From Pseudisothecium myosuroides (lineage: Eukaryota > Streptophyta > Bryopsida > Hypnales > Lembophyllaceae), in NCBI GenBank assembly GCA_951799445.1, contig OX637287.1, forward strand, positions 53,039,724-53,103,723: 64,000 nucleotides of DNA, given 5' to 3'. The notes beneath the pieces were generated by a model. The model made no database searches, was not told the origin of the DNA, and saw nothing but the letters and a program-made list of their open reading frames with translations. Below, in pieces: positions 39,401 to 49,043 of this stretch (position 1 is the stretch's first letter; each line of letters begins with the position of its first letter). A program made the translations under genes and the position numbers.

Positions 39401-39907
39401 AGGTCGACGCGCTACCGGTTTGCTGGACTCCACCATAGTTCACCGACACCGACAACTAAATCCGGTGCAATCGGCGCCGACCTCACCCGTCTCTCCCTGT
39501 CGTGATCTCTAACTCACCACTCTTTCTCTCAGCTAAGTGCGCAAGACAATCAACAAAGTGAAGAATGAGGAAGATTAGGTCTGGCGAGGGTTTAAGTACT
39601 AGTCGAGCTGCCGACCGTTCCCCTAGGCGAACGGAAAGAGGTCCGTTCCCGTAACGGTTCCCTAGCAGCATAGGTCGGATACCTATTCCGTAGCTCGTTC
39701 CGATCCGACCTAATTCGGATTTAAGATCCGTTCCTGCTCTCGGAAGAACCCGGTTTACAGGATCTGAAATTTCGGATTCTAATTATCCGAAATCTATCTG
39801 TATCCGAATCTAATTTCCTATTTCTTACCAAAGTTTTGAAATTTTTAACTAACTCCTAACCTATTTCTATGCTATCTTCCTTTATTCTAAGTTTCCGTGC
39901 TCCCACA
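36404..39907 (-). mobile_element. Solo LTR B, 3.5 kb, inserted in TNP2
   Basis: On the minus strand it starts TGTGGGAGCACGG and ends GCATGCGACA. It is flanked by CAAAC at 36399-36403 and 39908-39912. It is 3504 bp with no internal domain. The TNP2 frame reads through both flanks once the LTR and one CAAAC are removed. It carries the LTR gene (37535-39436), a TTAAA box (39591-39600) and the TCGTTGTAGTA motif (36893-36903, minus). Confidence 0.94.
37535..39436 (-). CDS. LTR-encoded protein, B family, one in-frame TAG
   Basis: ATG 39436 to TAG 37535, 634 codons, with one TAG at 38702-38704 inside the acidic linker. The first part (244 residues) has AIPTDP, MGC, RPW, RAWTADVW, VSDCKD, PIMYPEKPTRVT, NTIFGAL and SPYLFHLY. 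The second part (from about 38699, with an internal ATG at 38620) has a coiled coil with KDERIKSLEKERDDLL, then SRLFTNQLSG and SKVVTILVDF, and a basic end, AKKSKQGK. Of the four families it gives the clearest full-length domain order. It could make two polypeptides, or one by read-through. Confidence 0.75.
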
Positions 39908-39912
39908 CAAAC

Positions 39913-40136
39913 GCGGTCAACATGGTCTACATGGCCCGTTCTGCTCCTGAACTATAATTTACCTCCATGGTTGAGTACAAAGAAGTTCTTTATGCAACTG
40001 ACTCTACTTATACCAGGTAAAGAGTCAAAAACTTCCGAAGTATTCGATGTGTATGTGGAGCCTCTCATTCAGGAGTTCCTAGAACTGTGGGGAGGTATTC
40101 CAGCGTATAATGTCACAGCAGCCCCTGGGAGCAGAG
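39913..40136 (+). CDS. CACTA TNP2 transposase, continuation
   Basis: The frame continues from 36403 in phase and matches the next TNP2 segment: WPVLLLNYNLPPW, LTLLIPGKES, then DVYVEPLIQEF and ELWGG. It is cut at 40137 by gypsy element D. The rest of the gene would lie beyond the far end of D, outside the window. Confidence 0.85.
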
Positions 40137-40367
40137 TGTCGCAGTGTGAATTTTTGTTTTTTGGTAAGTTATCTAAATCTTGGAATGGAAATCGTGATCT
40201 AGGATCCGGATTCGAGCAAGAGGTAACGGAAAACCGAAAATTAACTACGGAACGGAAGAGGTGACAATCCGGATTCGATCTGAATCTAAACCGGATTAGA
40301 GTTGGAGCGGATCTGAGTTGGAACGGATTGGGTCAGGAACGGATTTGGTCATGATGACAGATCAAAC

Positions 40368-40375
40368 TATAAATA
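40368..40375 (+). promoter_or_regulatory. TATA box of LTR D
   Basis: TATAAATA, 231 bases into the LTR and about 270 bases upstream of the LTR gene's ATG. It is preserved in the 3' LTR (about 55942) and in D' on the minus strand (about 59703-59710). Confidence 0.7.
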
Positions 40376-40645
40376 GGCTGACCAATCCAGTTGCCACTCT
40401 TTTTCAAACTTCGTTTGCGGAAATCGCTCTCCAGCTTGTACTTAGCTTTCCTCCCAGCGCTTTGCTTTCTTCTTGTGTGAGTGTGTGTGCGTGTTAATGT
40501 GTTAGAGTGCGCAGCGCTTTAGTGTGTGTTGCAGGTTTAGAGGTATTCCGGTTGAGATCGGAAGAGCGAAGGTGAGAAACGAGACGTGCGGCTAGGAGAG
40601 AGAGAGGTAGCCTCAGTGAGAATCCGGTTAGCACAGCTTGTGTCC

Positions 40646-42286
40646 ATGCCTCAGCTCTGCAAGAGTAGAGTAGGACCGTCCTGTTCCTCCGCAGTAGAAG
40701 TTAAACTCCGGAAGGTGTGTCCGATTATTCCAGCAGAAGAGAAGGAAAAGGACAACCTCATAGAGGATCTTGCCAAGATGGGTTGCGGAGGACTGATAGA
40801 TAAACCCTGGGGGTTTAGAGAGGAACGGATGATTCAAGAGCTGTTGGGAAAAATCTCGAATCAGTTCGATAAGACCATCCGCGGAATTTCGGGCAGTTGG
40901 ACGGAAGAGATGTGGAGGTCCGTGTACGACTTCTGGTCAGGAGGTCGAGGGATGGCCACCTCGAAGGAAGGATACACTCGGGGGAAGTTCCGGAGCAACG
41001 TGGACTCGAAGGATGGGCATGCGGTCGCGGATTGTTTGGACGACCGGCATCGAAATCTTTTGCAGTTCCTGGTTCCGATCATCCACCCAGAGAAGCCGAC
41101 GAGGGTGACAATAGCCATCGGGAACCTGATTTTCGAAGCCCTGAGCGGGGAACGGAAAGTCGACTGGGCCAGGATCTTTTCCGATCTGGTCAGCCGTCTG
41201 GTTCCAAAGATCGGAGGAAGTAGGCCAACATCGCTGAGTCCCTACATCTTCCATCTTTATAAGCATAACCAGCTCCTCACGGATACGGAGGAGAAGGAGT
41301 GGAAGACTCAGAAGACACTCCTGAAGTATGGGGAATCGGAATCGGAGGAAGAGCAGGAGGAAGTATCCGATTCCGATGAAGAAGAAGAAGAGGAGGAGCA
41401 ACACCGGCCGCAAAACAAGCGGCAGAAGACGACGCCTCCTCACCAGAGAGGAACCCCAACCCCTCCGGGTGAGACATCCAACCCTGGAAAGAAACCGGTT
41501 TTTGAAGGACCGGGTCCTTCCAGATCAGATCCGACAGATCCGTTCAACCAGCTGATCAACATTTTGAGCGATGTGCGAGCAGACTGGGCGGTCAAGAAGT
41601 TGGTTCTGACCCAGATCAGTGAACTGGTGGGCGCACCAGCTGATAGCAACCTCGCGGGAGTGGTTGTAGAGTACATCTCCAGCCCGGATGAGATCCGGAA
41701 GCAAGAAGCGGAGATACAACGACTTCAGGAGGAAGTCGATGCGTTGAAGACGGAACTTTTACTCCTTAAGGAGGACATGGCCACCACTCGGGATTTGGCA
41801 GAGGCTACCCGGAAAGTAGCTGAGGACGTGAAGGCCACTTTTGGGGCAACCGGAGAGGCCGTCACCAAGTCAAAGCTGTTTGACGAGGGAGTATTCAAGG
41901 ACAAGAAGATATCCGGAACTAGGTTGGTCCGGATCTTGACGGACTACTCCGAGAAGGTAGAATTGGTGATGGTGGAAGCACGAGAAGCAGCAAACCGGAT
42001 GGAGGAGAGCAGTCGAAAGCTGAACGGAGTGACGTTGTCACGGTCGTTCCATCTTTCCGACCTTTCGATGCCAGGGTCTTTTCCGAACGTAGGCATTCAG
42101 ACGAAAGGAAAGGATCGGACTCCCCAGTCAAAGAAGAGTGGGAGGAAACTCGCGAACACCATCAATTTAGATTTATCACCGGATCTCCCAGATCGTGAAA
42201 CCGGGGAGCGGAACCGGAATCTGACGGACGTCTTCGAACAGCTTGGAACGGAAACGCCCAGGAGTCCCACACTGAACCAGGGATAG
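40646..42286 (+). CDS. LTR-encoded protein, D family, intact
   Basis: ATG 40646 to TAG 42286, 546 residues with no internal stop; it is the only intact copy. An open stretch runs further upstream but without an ATG. Domain order: N-terminal domain, residues about 20-200, with PIIPAE, MGCGG, DKPW, SWTEEMW, VADCLDD, PIIHPEKPTRVT and SPYIFHLY; an acidic Glu/Ser linker, 205-235; a Pro/Thr-rich stretch; a coiled coil, about 345-395 (EIQRLQEEVDALKTELLLL); a block with SKLFDEGVF and LVRILTDYSEKVE; and a Ser/Lys-rich tail. Compared with the D' and 3' LTR copies there is no insertion or deletion at the landmark codons I checked up to the stop or break point. It is predicted to be nuclear or RNP-associated from its charge only. 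Function unknown. Confidence 0.85.
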   Translation: MPQLCKSRVGPSCSSAVEVKLRKVCPIIPAEEKEKDNLIEDLAKMGCGGLIDKPWGFREERMIQELLGKISNQFDKTIRGISGSWTEEMWRSVYDFWSGGRGMATSKEGYTRGKFRSNVDSKDGHAVADCLDDRHRNLLQFLVPIIHPEKPTRVTIAIGNLIFEALSGERKVDWARIFSDLVSRLVPKIGGSRPTSLSPYIFHLYKHNQLLTDTEEKEWKTQKTLLKYGESESEEEQEEVSDSDEEEEEEEQHRPQNKRQKTTPPHQRGTPTPPGETSNPGKKPVFEGPGPSRSDPTDPFNQLINILSDVRADWAVKKLVLTQISELVGAPADSNLAGVVVEYISSPDEIRKQEAEIQRLQEEVDALKTELLLLKEDMATTRDLAEATRKVAEDVKATFGATGEAVTKSKLFDEGVFKDKKISGTRLVRILTDYSEKVELVMVEAREAANRMEESSRKLNGVTLSRSFHLSDLSMPGSFPNVGIQTKGKDRTPQSKKSGRKLANTINLDLSPDLPDRETGERNRNLTDVFEQLGTETPRSPTLNQG

Positions 42287-42295
42287 GATCAAAGT

Positions 42296-42415
42296 ATGGA
42301 TTTGACCCCAGATCAAGGTGCGGATCAAGGTCTAGATCAGAGCGTGGACCAAGGCATGGACCAAGTTATGGACGAAGGAACGGATCAAGGAGTAGATCCG
42401 GTTGTGATAGGATAG
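42296..42415 (+). CDS. Short DQG-repeat frame behind the LTR D gene
   Basis: 39 codons in the same frame as the upstream gene, starting three codons after its TAG. They are made of DQG, DQS and DQV repeats. In D' the equivalent stop is TAA and the repeat frame is also kept, with one repeat fewer. It could be a read-through extension or simply a former C-terminus. Confidence 0.3.
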   Translation: MDLTPDQGADQGLDQSVDQGMDQVMDEGTDQGVDPVVIG

Positions 42416-43082
42416 ATAGGAATTAGTTTTGTAAATATTTGTTAGGATGGACCGGACCGGATTTGATCCGGTCTGCCTGGTTAGGATTGGATGTTCTCCG
42501 GTCTGACCGGCTTGGCAGGGACCAAAAGTTCCGCGCGGACTTTTTGGGGCCCTTTTTGTTGACTTTGAGTTTTTAAATGTATATTAGTCAATCTTTGCGA
42601 AGGAGACTAGGAGTCTTTTCTCTTGAGTTTTTGTGTGTTTTCTATTGACTTCTTGTTTTACATCTCTCCCGCGCGTGGCAGGACTGTTTGGTGAGGAGTT
42701 AGAAAGATGTATGCAGATTCTAGAGAGATTTCTCCCCTTAGTGTGTTTGTTTTGCTCTTATGTGCATGTGAGTGGGTATTCTAAGTGTTGGGAGTGGATT
42801 TCAGTTCCTCAGCACCTCTACAGTTGTGGGAGCACAAATTGTAAAGATAAGGTTAGTTAGCTAAGAATATGAATGAAGGAGTGAGAAATGGTAAAATTTT
42901 TAGCTTTTTACAAGGCTTAAATATTAGATTTACCAAAATTAAGACATCTCCAGTATAGGATAATCGTAAATAGATAAATAGGTTAAGAAGGGGAATTTAG
43001 ATTCCTTGATTTATCGAGATATCCGGAACCGGATACGGAACCGGGGGTTGAATCTGGACTTGTTCAATATACCGGGGCCGGG

Positions 43083-43088
43083 TATAAA
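43083..43088 (+). promoter_or_regulatory. TATA box of LTR E
   Basis: TATAAA, 258 bases into the LTR, matching LTR C. Confidence 0.6.
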
Positions 43089-43498
43089 CATGTACCGGAG
43101 GATACCAGAGGATACCGGAGATCCCAGAAGAAGCCGTTAGGGCAATTCTGCGATCCAACGGCTCTACCAGAAGATAAGGAAGACCGTTTAACGGTCACAA
43201 TCTTCCAAGATTTCAGCGGGAACGGGAAACCCTAACGGCTGGAAAGCGGCTGGACGGGAGAGAAGACCCAGGGGTCGGATTTTCTTCCCTCACTTCTCAG
43301 TTGGAGGATTGTGGAGACCTCGGAGCGCTCGGAATCATTGTGTGGAGAGTCAGGTTGCAAGGAGAGAGAGAGCTCCGAGTTTCCCGGACCACAGAGAGAG
43401 ATAGGACGAGGACTGGGACGGAAACTCTGTAAGTTTTGCATTAGTGAGGGACTGTGTGAGGTTTATTTTAGAGGATATTTGGTGGAAGTTTGGGTGCA

Positions 43499-45340
43499 AT
43501 GGTGAAGGGCGAAGGGAGCAGAGCTGTTACCCTGAAGTTCAAGAACATTGTCCCAATCATCCCGCAAGATCCAGGTTACCGGAAGCAGTTGGAGGAGGAC
43601 CTCGCACAGATGGGATGTGTGAACTTTCTGCAACGACCCTAGAAGCTGAGGAACGAGGACATGATCCGGGAGTTAACGAGGGATCAGTCGAACGAATGGG
43701 AGAAGACTTCCTGGGCACTTCCCAGTAGTTGGACTGTCGATACCTGGAAACGGGTATACGATTTTCCAAGACCAGGAGAGGGAATGGCGTCCCGGACGCT
43801 CAAGTTTCATGAGGGTAAGTTCTCTGAAGCTCCTCATGGCAATGATGGGTACACCGTAGCAGATTGCAAGGATCAGAGGGAGAAGAGAGTGTTAGAATTT
43901 CTGCTCCCAATCCTGTACCCGGAACGGCCAACCCGGATTACCTTAACCTGGGCCAACACTATATTTGGGGCATTGAGTGGAGATAGAAAGGTTTTCTGGG
44001 CTGGTATTGTTAAGGAGAGAGTGACAAAGATGGTTTCATCTTTAGGGAATACCAAGGCAACAGCAATAGGGCCGTTTATATTTCACCTCTATGAGTATTT
44101 AGGAACTTTGAGAGGTCCGGAGAGAACTGCCTATAAGGCTGCCGCCACGTTTATGAAACTGAACATCACTCCAAAGGGAGAAGAAGAGGTAGAGGAAGAG
44201 AAAGATGAGGGATCCGAGAGAGAATCCTCAGAAGAAAAAGAGGAAACCTCAGAGAAGATTCCAGCCTCAGAGAAGAAGAAGGGGAACAAGAGTGAGAGTC
44301 AGGAATCCCCGGAACAGGAAGATCCCCAAGATAACTCGCTGGATAGGACCATTGAGGATCTGAAGAGGCTCAGAGAGGAGTTAGATGTGGAGAGAAGAGC
44401 AGTCAAGAGTGCATGTGGGTTGCTAGGAGGGATAAACGCATCGGAACTCGCTGAGAGGATTGAGGATTTACTCCGGGATAGAGAGAACCGGAAGTGGGAA
44501 TCCCGGGTTAAGGAGTTGACTGAGCAGAACCACGAACTAACCCGGGAACTTGAGGAGAGTAAGAAGGGGAAGAAACTTTCCCCAGAGGCTAAGGAGACCC
44601 TCCGTAGAGTTAGGGCTTTTGTGTCAAATTCAGGAAATGTGATTAACAAGGCCAAATTGTTTGATGAGGGGATCCATAAGGCCGGGTCAGAGGCAGCAGT
44701 CAAGTCAGTAGAAGTTCTGGCTGAGTATTCCGATGTTACGGAGAAGTTCATGTTCGAGATCCGGGATGTTCTTCAAGAATCGGGGTTGTTCAAGGGTTCC
44801 AAGAAAGTGCCAATGTCGCCCCCAGCGAATGTGAAGCCGAAGAGTAAGCCCAAGGAAGAGAAGACACCCGCAAAGGAAACTTCTAAGCGGAAGTCGGAAG
44901 GAGGAGAAGGATCCGGGCATGGATCCGGATCCAAGGAGAAGGCCCGGAAGTCCGGATCAGAACTTGGGACACCCCAAAGCAAGGATTCGAAGCCGTCTCC
45001 AACAATGCCCAGCACCACGAGGAAGAAGACAACACCAAAACGAGGGAGGGAGGCGACTTCTGCGAGTTACCATTCAGAGGAAGGCGAGTCGCCAAGTAAC
45101 TCAGCCAAGGAGGGCAGCCAGTCGGGATCCGGTTCCCAGTCCGAGTCACATCCGGGCTCTGAATCGGAAGAGGATACAGACATGGAGACCATCTCGCCTT
45201 CATAGTTCAAGGGTAAGACGGCCTCAACAACAAAGGGAAAGTATCCCAAGCCACCCAAACCATCGCCCAGCAGGAAACAACCAACCCGGAAAAGAGCTGT
45301 CAAGTTGGAGGCACCTTCTCCGAAGCGGCAGAAGAAGTAG
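43499..45340 (+). CDS. LTR-encoded protein, C/E family, element E copy
   Basis: The same 614-codon frame as in LTR C, with TAG at 43640-43642 and at 45203-45205. The part between (ATG 43661 to 45202) is 514 residues and differs from C by about two residues (WKRVYDFPR here against WKQVYDFSR). After the second TAG, 44 further codons in frame are Lys/Pro-rich and end PKRQKK. That both copies have both TAGs means they were present in the source element, so they did not block its spread. Confidence 0.75.
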
Positions 45341-46080
45341 TTAGGTAGTTCCTTGAGTTGACCCTAGCATGGTTAGTATTAAAACTCAAGTTTTTGATAG
45401 GTAGGAAGCAGTCAGTTAGCTGCTTTTTAGTTGGATGAACCTGGACTTCACTTTCCGGGTTTTTAGGATCTGAGATCCACATTTTGCGGATCGGCGGGGT
45501 GTGGTAGGAAAGTCAACGTGGGAAGGATAAGGGGAATGACAGGTGTCATTCTCTGGTCCTTTCCTTTTGATTCCCAGGGGCCTCTAGGGTTCTCTGGGTG
45601 TTTGGTATTTAGGGGGCTGATTTTGGTTTGAAGCCCCGGGTATTCTTATGTATATTTTTCAGTACTCTGTAAATTGATTTCAGATTTCCACTTCGCAAGT
45701 ACTGGTCTGAAAAGTCTCAGTCTGTGTTGGTATGCCATCAGTGTGTTAAGCATTGGTAGTGCGGGTAGCTGGTTTGCAGGTGTTGGAGAAGAATAGATGA
45801 CCCCCGGATCCCGTCGGGATCCGGTTTTGGGAGTATTAGGAGTTGGTTTATGAAGAACTGGCATACTAAGGGGTAGTTTCATCTGCTGATTTTCCTTAGG
45901 AGTCTTCTAAGTGAGATAGCCATTCCTAGGTTGGGTGAGTTCTTCGGGTTGAAGTACGAACGCTAGCCGACGTTTGATGAGGTCTTGCTGTTACCAAAAG
46001 ATAGGAACTGGAAAGTAGTTGGGATCCTTTAGTTAGTTGGTACTAGCTCTGCTCTGGGAACTATGTTTTGGCAGAGTCTG

Positions 46081-46091
46081 TCGTTGTAGTA
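46081..46091 (+). promoter_or_regulatory. Cross-family LTR motif TCGTTGTAGTA
   Basis: The identical 11 bases occur once in LTRs A, B, C, D, D' and E, 450-610 bases from the LTR's 3' end (other sites: 49258-49268 plus; 13091-13101, 31450-31460, 36893-36903 and 57027-57037 minus). Flanking bases differ between families. Role unknown: enhancer, RNA element or processing signal. Confidence 0.6.
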
Positions 46092-46223
46092 AGTGGGATA
46101 GTAGGGGTTTCCTGAGTGACCTTCTTGTCCGGAGTAACTTCCCGGATTAGCTGTGAGGAAATACTTGCCTTTCGGTTTTCTTTGTTTTCTTTGTTATTTC
46201 TCTTTTAGTGGAACTTCAGCCAC

Positions 46224-46229
46224 TTTAAA
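46224..46229 (+). promoter_or_regulatory. Second TATA-like box near the 3' end of LTR E
   Basis: CTTCAGCCACTTTAAAC here, and CTTCAGCCACTATAAG at 49371-49386 in LTR D. Both lie about 430-465 bases before the LTR end and 120-140 bases after the TCGTTGTAGTA motif. This is where a gag-pol promoter would be expected if the LTR gene occupies a long U3. Confidence 0.4.
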
Positions 46230-46698
46230 CCAGTGGAGGGTAGGATTTACGTGTCCTTCCTTAAGTCCAAGAGCGGAACCCTCTGATGTAGAGGTTAAAC
46301 TATACCCTTGTTCGCATTGCTTGTTAGATCCGGATCCGGGAAAGGTACAGGATCAAGACACTCTTTCCGTTTCCGTGTTTAGCTAAGCGGGATACTAAGT
46401 TATTGATACCATTGTGAAGGAATGCAGACCTGGTTCTTGTTGATTGGTTATATGTTTGAGAGCTAGGTTGATACAGGAGAAAGTTAAACGAATACAGATC
46501 GGAAAGTCTAGTTCTACATTTTTATTCCCGGATTTTGTTTGTCCTTGGTTTTGTGTTCCGGATCCTGTTCCGGGTATTTTGAGGATACTACTAGTTGAAA
46601 TCCTGTGGGAACGATACACGAGTCATCTTAGGTGTTTTTGCACTAGATTAACACTTAAAGGGGGATTTGTGCTTTGCTGTGTTGCGACACGACAAAAG

Positions 46699-46716
46699 TG
46701 GCGCCGCTGCCGGGGA
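46699..46716 (+). promoter_or_regulatory. Primer-binding site of element E
   Basis: TGGCGCCGCTGCCGGGGA, nine bases after the LTR end. It is complementary, with about one mismatch, to the 3' end of plant tRNA-Asp, as in several plant gypsy lineages. Confidence 0.85.
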
Positions 46717-46870
46717 TTTCCGAGATAGTGTCTTTGGGATTCCGGTTTAGTGTTAGGAACCGCCACAAGAGTCTATTTTGTTGTTACGGGTAATTCTTTC
46801 TGATAAGGCGTACTTGTTGAGATCTTTTTCCTTTGAAAGGAATCCTGGAGTTTAAAAGGGTTCCTTCCTC

Positions 46871-48508
46871 ATGAAAAGAAAGGAACAAGGAGGAACTTCT
46901 GAAATAAGATCTGAACGACTTAGGAAAGAGGGAGATCCTGTTCTAGAGTTTCCGGGTGTAAACTTAGATCCGAGAGAGCGCCCTCAATTAGAACCAGAAG
47001 AGGAATTAGTCGTAGAGTCAATAGGAGAGGTAGGCAGTACCAATCCTGTACCAAATCCAGATCCGGTCCTTGTAGAGGAAGCTCCGGTTTCATCTGAAGA
47101 AGAAGAGGATCAATCTGAACCTGAGTTTAGGAATCTTAACACCATGGGTTCCACTCGTTTGAAGTATAGCAGCTTTAAGGGAGATGGAAGCCAGGATGTT
47201 GATGACTGGTTTTATGAGTTTGAGTCCATTGCTATAGCCAATCAGGAAAACTTAGAAGCAAAACAGCGGATATTTCAGGGTCTCCTTAAGGGAGAGGCAC
47301 TGAAGTGGTACCAGGATGTTCCAGTTGCTACCCGGGATGACTGGGAACAGTTCACCGAGTTCTTTGTTAGAACATTCCGGGAAGCCGGAGGTGAGGCTCG
47401 TGCCTTGGGTCGACTAAGTAGGATGAAGATGAAACCATCTGAATCAGTTCGTAGATATGGGCAGAGAGTGAAGGCCCTTATCCAAAAACTGACTACTGAA
47501 ATTGCTCCAAGTGTGCAAGTTGAGTGGTATGTGGCAGGGTTTCTAGAAACCATGAATTTCCAGATCCGGCAGGCTCGCCCGGCCACGTTGAGAGCAGCTA
47601 TGGAAGTCGCCCAGAATTATGAAGATTCAGCTCAATCACTTCGAAATGCTTTGAGAAGAACCGAGAGGAAGAGCAAGAAGCATTTGAAGAAAGGGAGGAA
47701 GCGAAGAAAGTACTCTGACAGCTTAAATTCGAGCAGTGGTTCCACCACTTCTTCGTCTCCGTCAGATAGTTCAGAGACCGACCCTGGAGTGGCGTCCAGA
47801 TCCGGAACCGGATCCAAACGCCACCAACACAAGAGTTCCAGGGAAGACAAGGACAAGGGCATTGTCAAGGTCAAGATTGAAGGAGATGATACGAAGAAAG
47901 CGATCAAGAGCATCCAAGAAACGCTTGAAGCCATCAAAGTCAACATGGCCGAGAACCGGAATCCAAGACGGACTGTTCCCACAAGCAGAGCAAATGTTTG
48001 GTGCCCCAGATGTGGAGAGGCAGGACACTTTCCTAGTGAATGTAATCGACCATATGTGAAACGGGTTCACTATGTGAACCCGGAAGGAGAAGTCTACGTC
48101 ACTATCCCGGAGGAAGAGGAAGAGGAAGATCTGAATCCGGTGTTTCAAGTCCAACCTACTTACGGACGAGGAAGGGCACCCCAGCAGCTGATGAGAGCTA
48201 ATGTCGTTCCCAGATTTGTTCAAGTCAGGATAAATCCAGGTATGATGTCTCAGCCAAAACCTTATGGGTTTTGCTTTATTTGTGGTAGCCCGGAACACTA
48301 TGCCAATGGGTGTCCTTTTAAACCACAAGGACAGGGCGCACCCATGATTCTCCCATGCCAAAATTGCCAAGAATATGGGCATGGTGCAGGCCAGTGTCCA
48401 AAACCACCACAGAATAGAGTAATCTACAAACAAGTTGAAGTTCCTCCTAGAGACCAGACCGCACTCAACTACGGATCTAAAGCCGGGATTGAGAATCCGG
48501 ATAAATGA
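46871..48508 (+). CDS. gag: Gag polyprotein of element E
   Basis: 545 residues, uninterrupted. An acidic N-terminus is followed by a Retrotrans_gag capsid domain (about residues 100-260) with DDWFYEFE, FQGLLKGEALKWYQDV and YGQRVKALIQKLT. A basic Lys/Ser-rich region comes next, then three CCHC zinc knuckles near residues 378-391 (CPRCGEAGHFPSEC), 468-481 (CFICGSPEHYANGC) and 496-509 (CQNCQEYGHGAGQC). It would form the virus-like particle and bind RNA. It ends at TGA 48506-48508, and pol continues in the same frame. Spacing from the PBS is 154 bases. Confidence 0.92.
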   Translation: MKRKEQGGTSEIRSERLRKEGDPVLEFPGVNLDPRERPQLEPEEELVVESIGEVGSTNPVPNPDPVLVEEAPVSSEEEEDQSEPEFRNLNTMGSTRLKYSSFKGDGSQDVDDWFYEFESIAIANQENLEAKQRIFQGLLKGEALKWYQDVPVATRDDWEQFTEFFVRTFREAGGEARALGRLSRMKMKPSESVRRYGQRVKALIQKLTTEIAPSVQVEWYVAGFLETMNFQIRQARPATLRAAMEVAQNYEDSAQSLRNALRRTERKSKKHLKKGRKRRKYSDSLNSSSGSTTSSSPSDSSETDPGVASRSGTGSKRHQHKSSREDKDKGIVKVKIEGDDTKKAIKSIQETLEAIKVNMAENRNPRRTVPTSRANVWCPRCGEAGHFPSECNRPYVKRVHYVNPEGEVYVTIPEEEEEEDLNPVFQVQPTYGRGRAPQQLMRANVVPRFVQVRINPGMMSQPKPYGFCFICGSPEHYANGCPFKPQGQGAPMILPCQNCQEYGHGAGQCPKPPQNRVIYKQVEVPPRDQTALNYGSKAGIENPDK

Positions 48509-49043
48509 CCCGTAGGGGTGGGGCTGCCGAATAGAGTAGAAACGTCAGTTTATAGAATGGAAACACGTAGCTCCACCAAGAATAGGAAGGACACTAGGAA
48601 TAGAGCCAGAGCCAGTACTAGGAGTAGAAAAACTAGGAGAGCGGATCCAGATTCAAGTGATTCTAATCACTCTGATGAATCCACCAGATCCCAACCCATA
48701 GCAAACTCGGAAAATGGGGTACACCCCAGAGGTATTTTCGAGGATATAGGTGAGGAAGTTAAACAAGAACTGAGGAATTCCGAAGCCAGTAAACCAGATA
48801 AGGAAGTTCCGGGTTCCGGTTTACCAACTTCCACACAGATAGTTAGGTTTAATGACACCCCAATTTTCATTGAACCAGAGAAAAGGGAAAACAACTATGA
48901 TATTCTGCAGGACATCAAGGATCAGAAGGCCAATGTGACCATCGGGCAGCTTTTACATGATAATACCAACTATCAAAAGCTAATCCGGGATGCCTGGACC
49001 AAGAGAAGAAAACGAAGGTTTAAGCTTCCGGCTGTAGCTGTAA
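48509..49043 (+). pseudogene. pol: Pol of element E, 5' remnant
   Basis: In frame with gag behind a single TGA. It contains the linker motif ILQDIKDQKANVTIGQLL, shared with element D, and then KLPAVAV. At about 49043 the reading changes abruptly to the 3' part of LTR D. Protease, reverse transcriptase, RNase H, integrase and the 3' LTR of E are all missing, so E is dead and was truncated by a deletion. Confidence 0.85.

Larger units (their letters stand above)
40137..42824 (+). mobile_element. Element D, 5' LTR, first part
   Basis: Starts TGTCGCAG. The matching LTR end, CTGCGATA, is at 49806-49813, because element E was inserted at 42825. Together the two parts make an LTR of about 3.46 kb, agreeing with the complete solo copy D' (3478 bp). 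It contains a TATA box, the intact LTR gene and a short repeat-rich frame. The presumed target copy to the left is CAGAG (40132-40136); the right-hand copy is outside the window. Confidence 0.9.
42825..46689 (+). mobile_element. Element E, 5' LTR
   Basis: TGTGGGAGCAC at the start and GTTGCGACA at the end, 3865 bp, directly followed by a primer-binding site. It is inserted in LTR D after ACAGT (42820-42824). D' shows the uninterrupted target, which reads ACAGT at the same place. It is the same family as solo LTR C. Confidence 0.92.
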
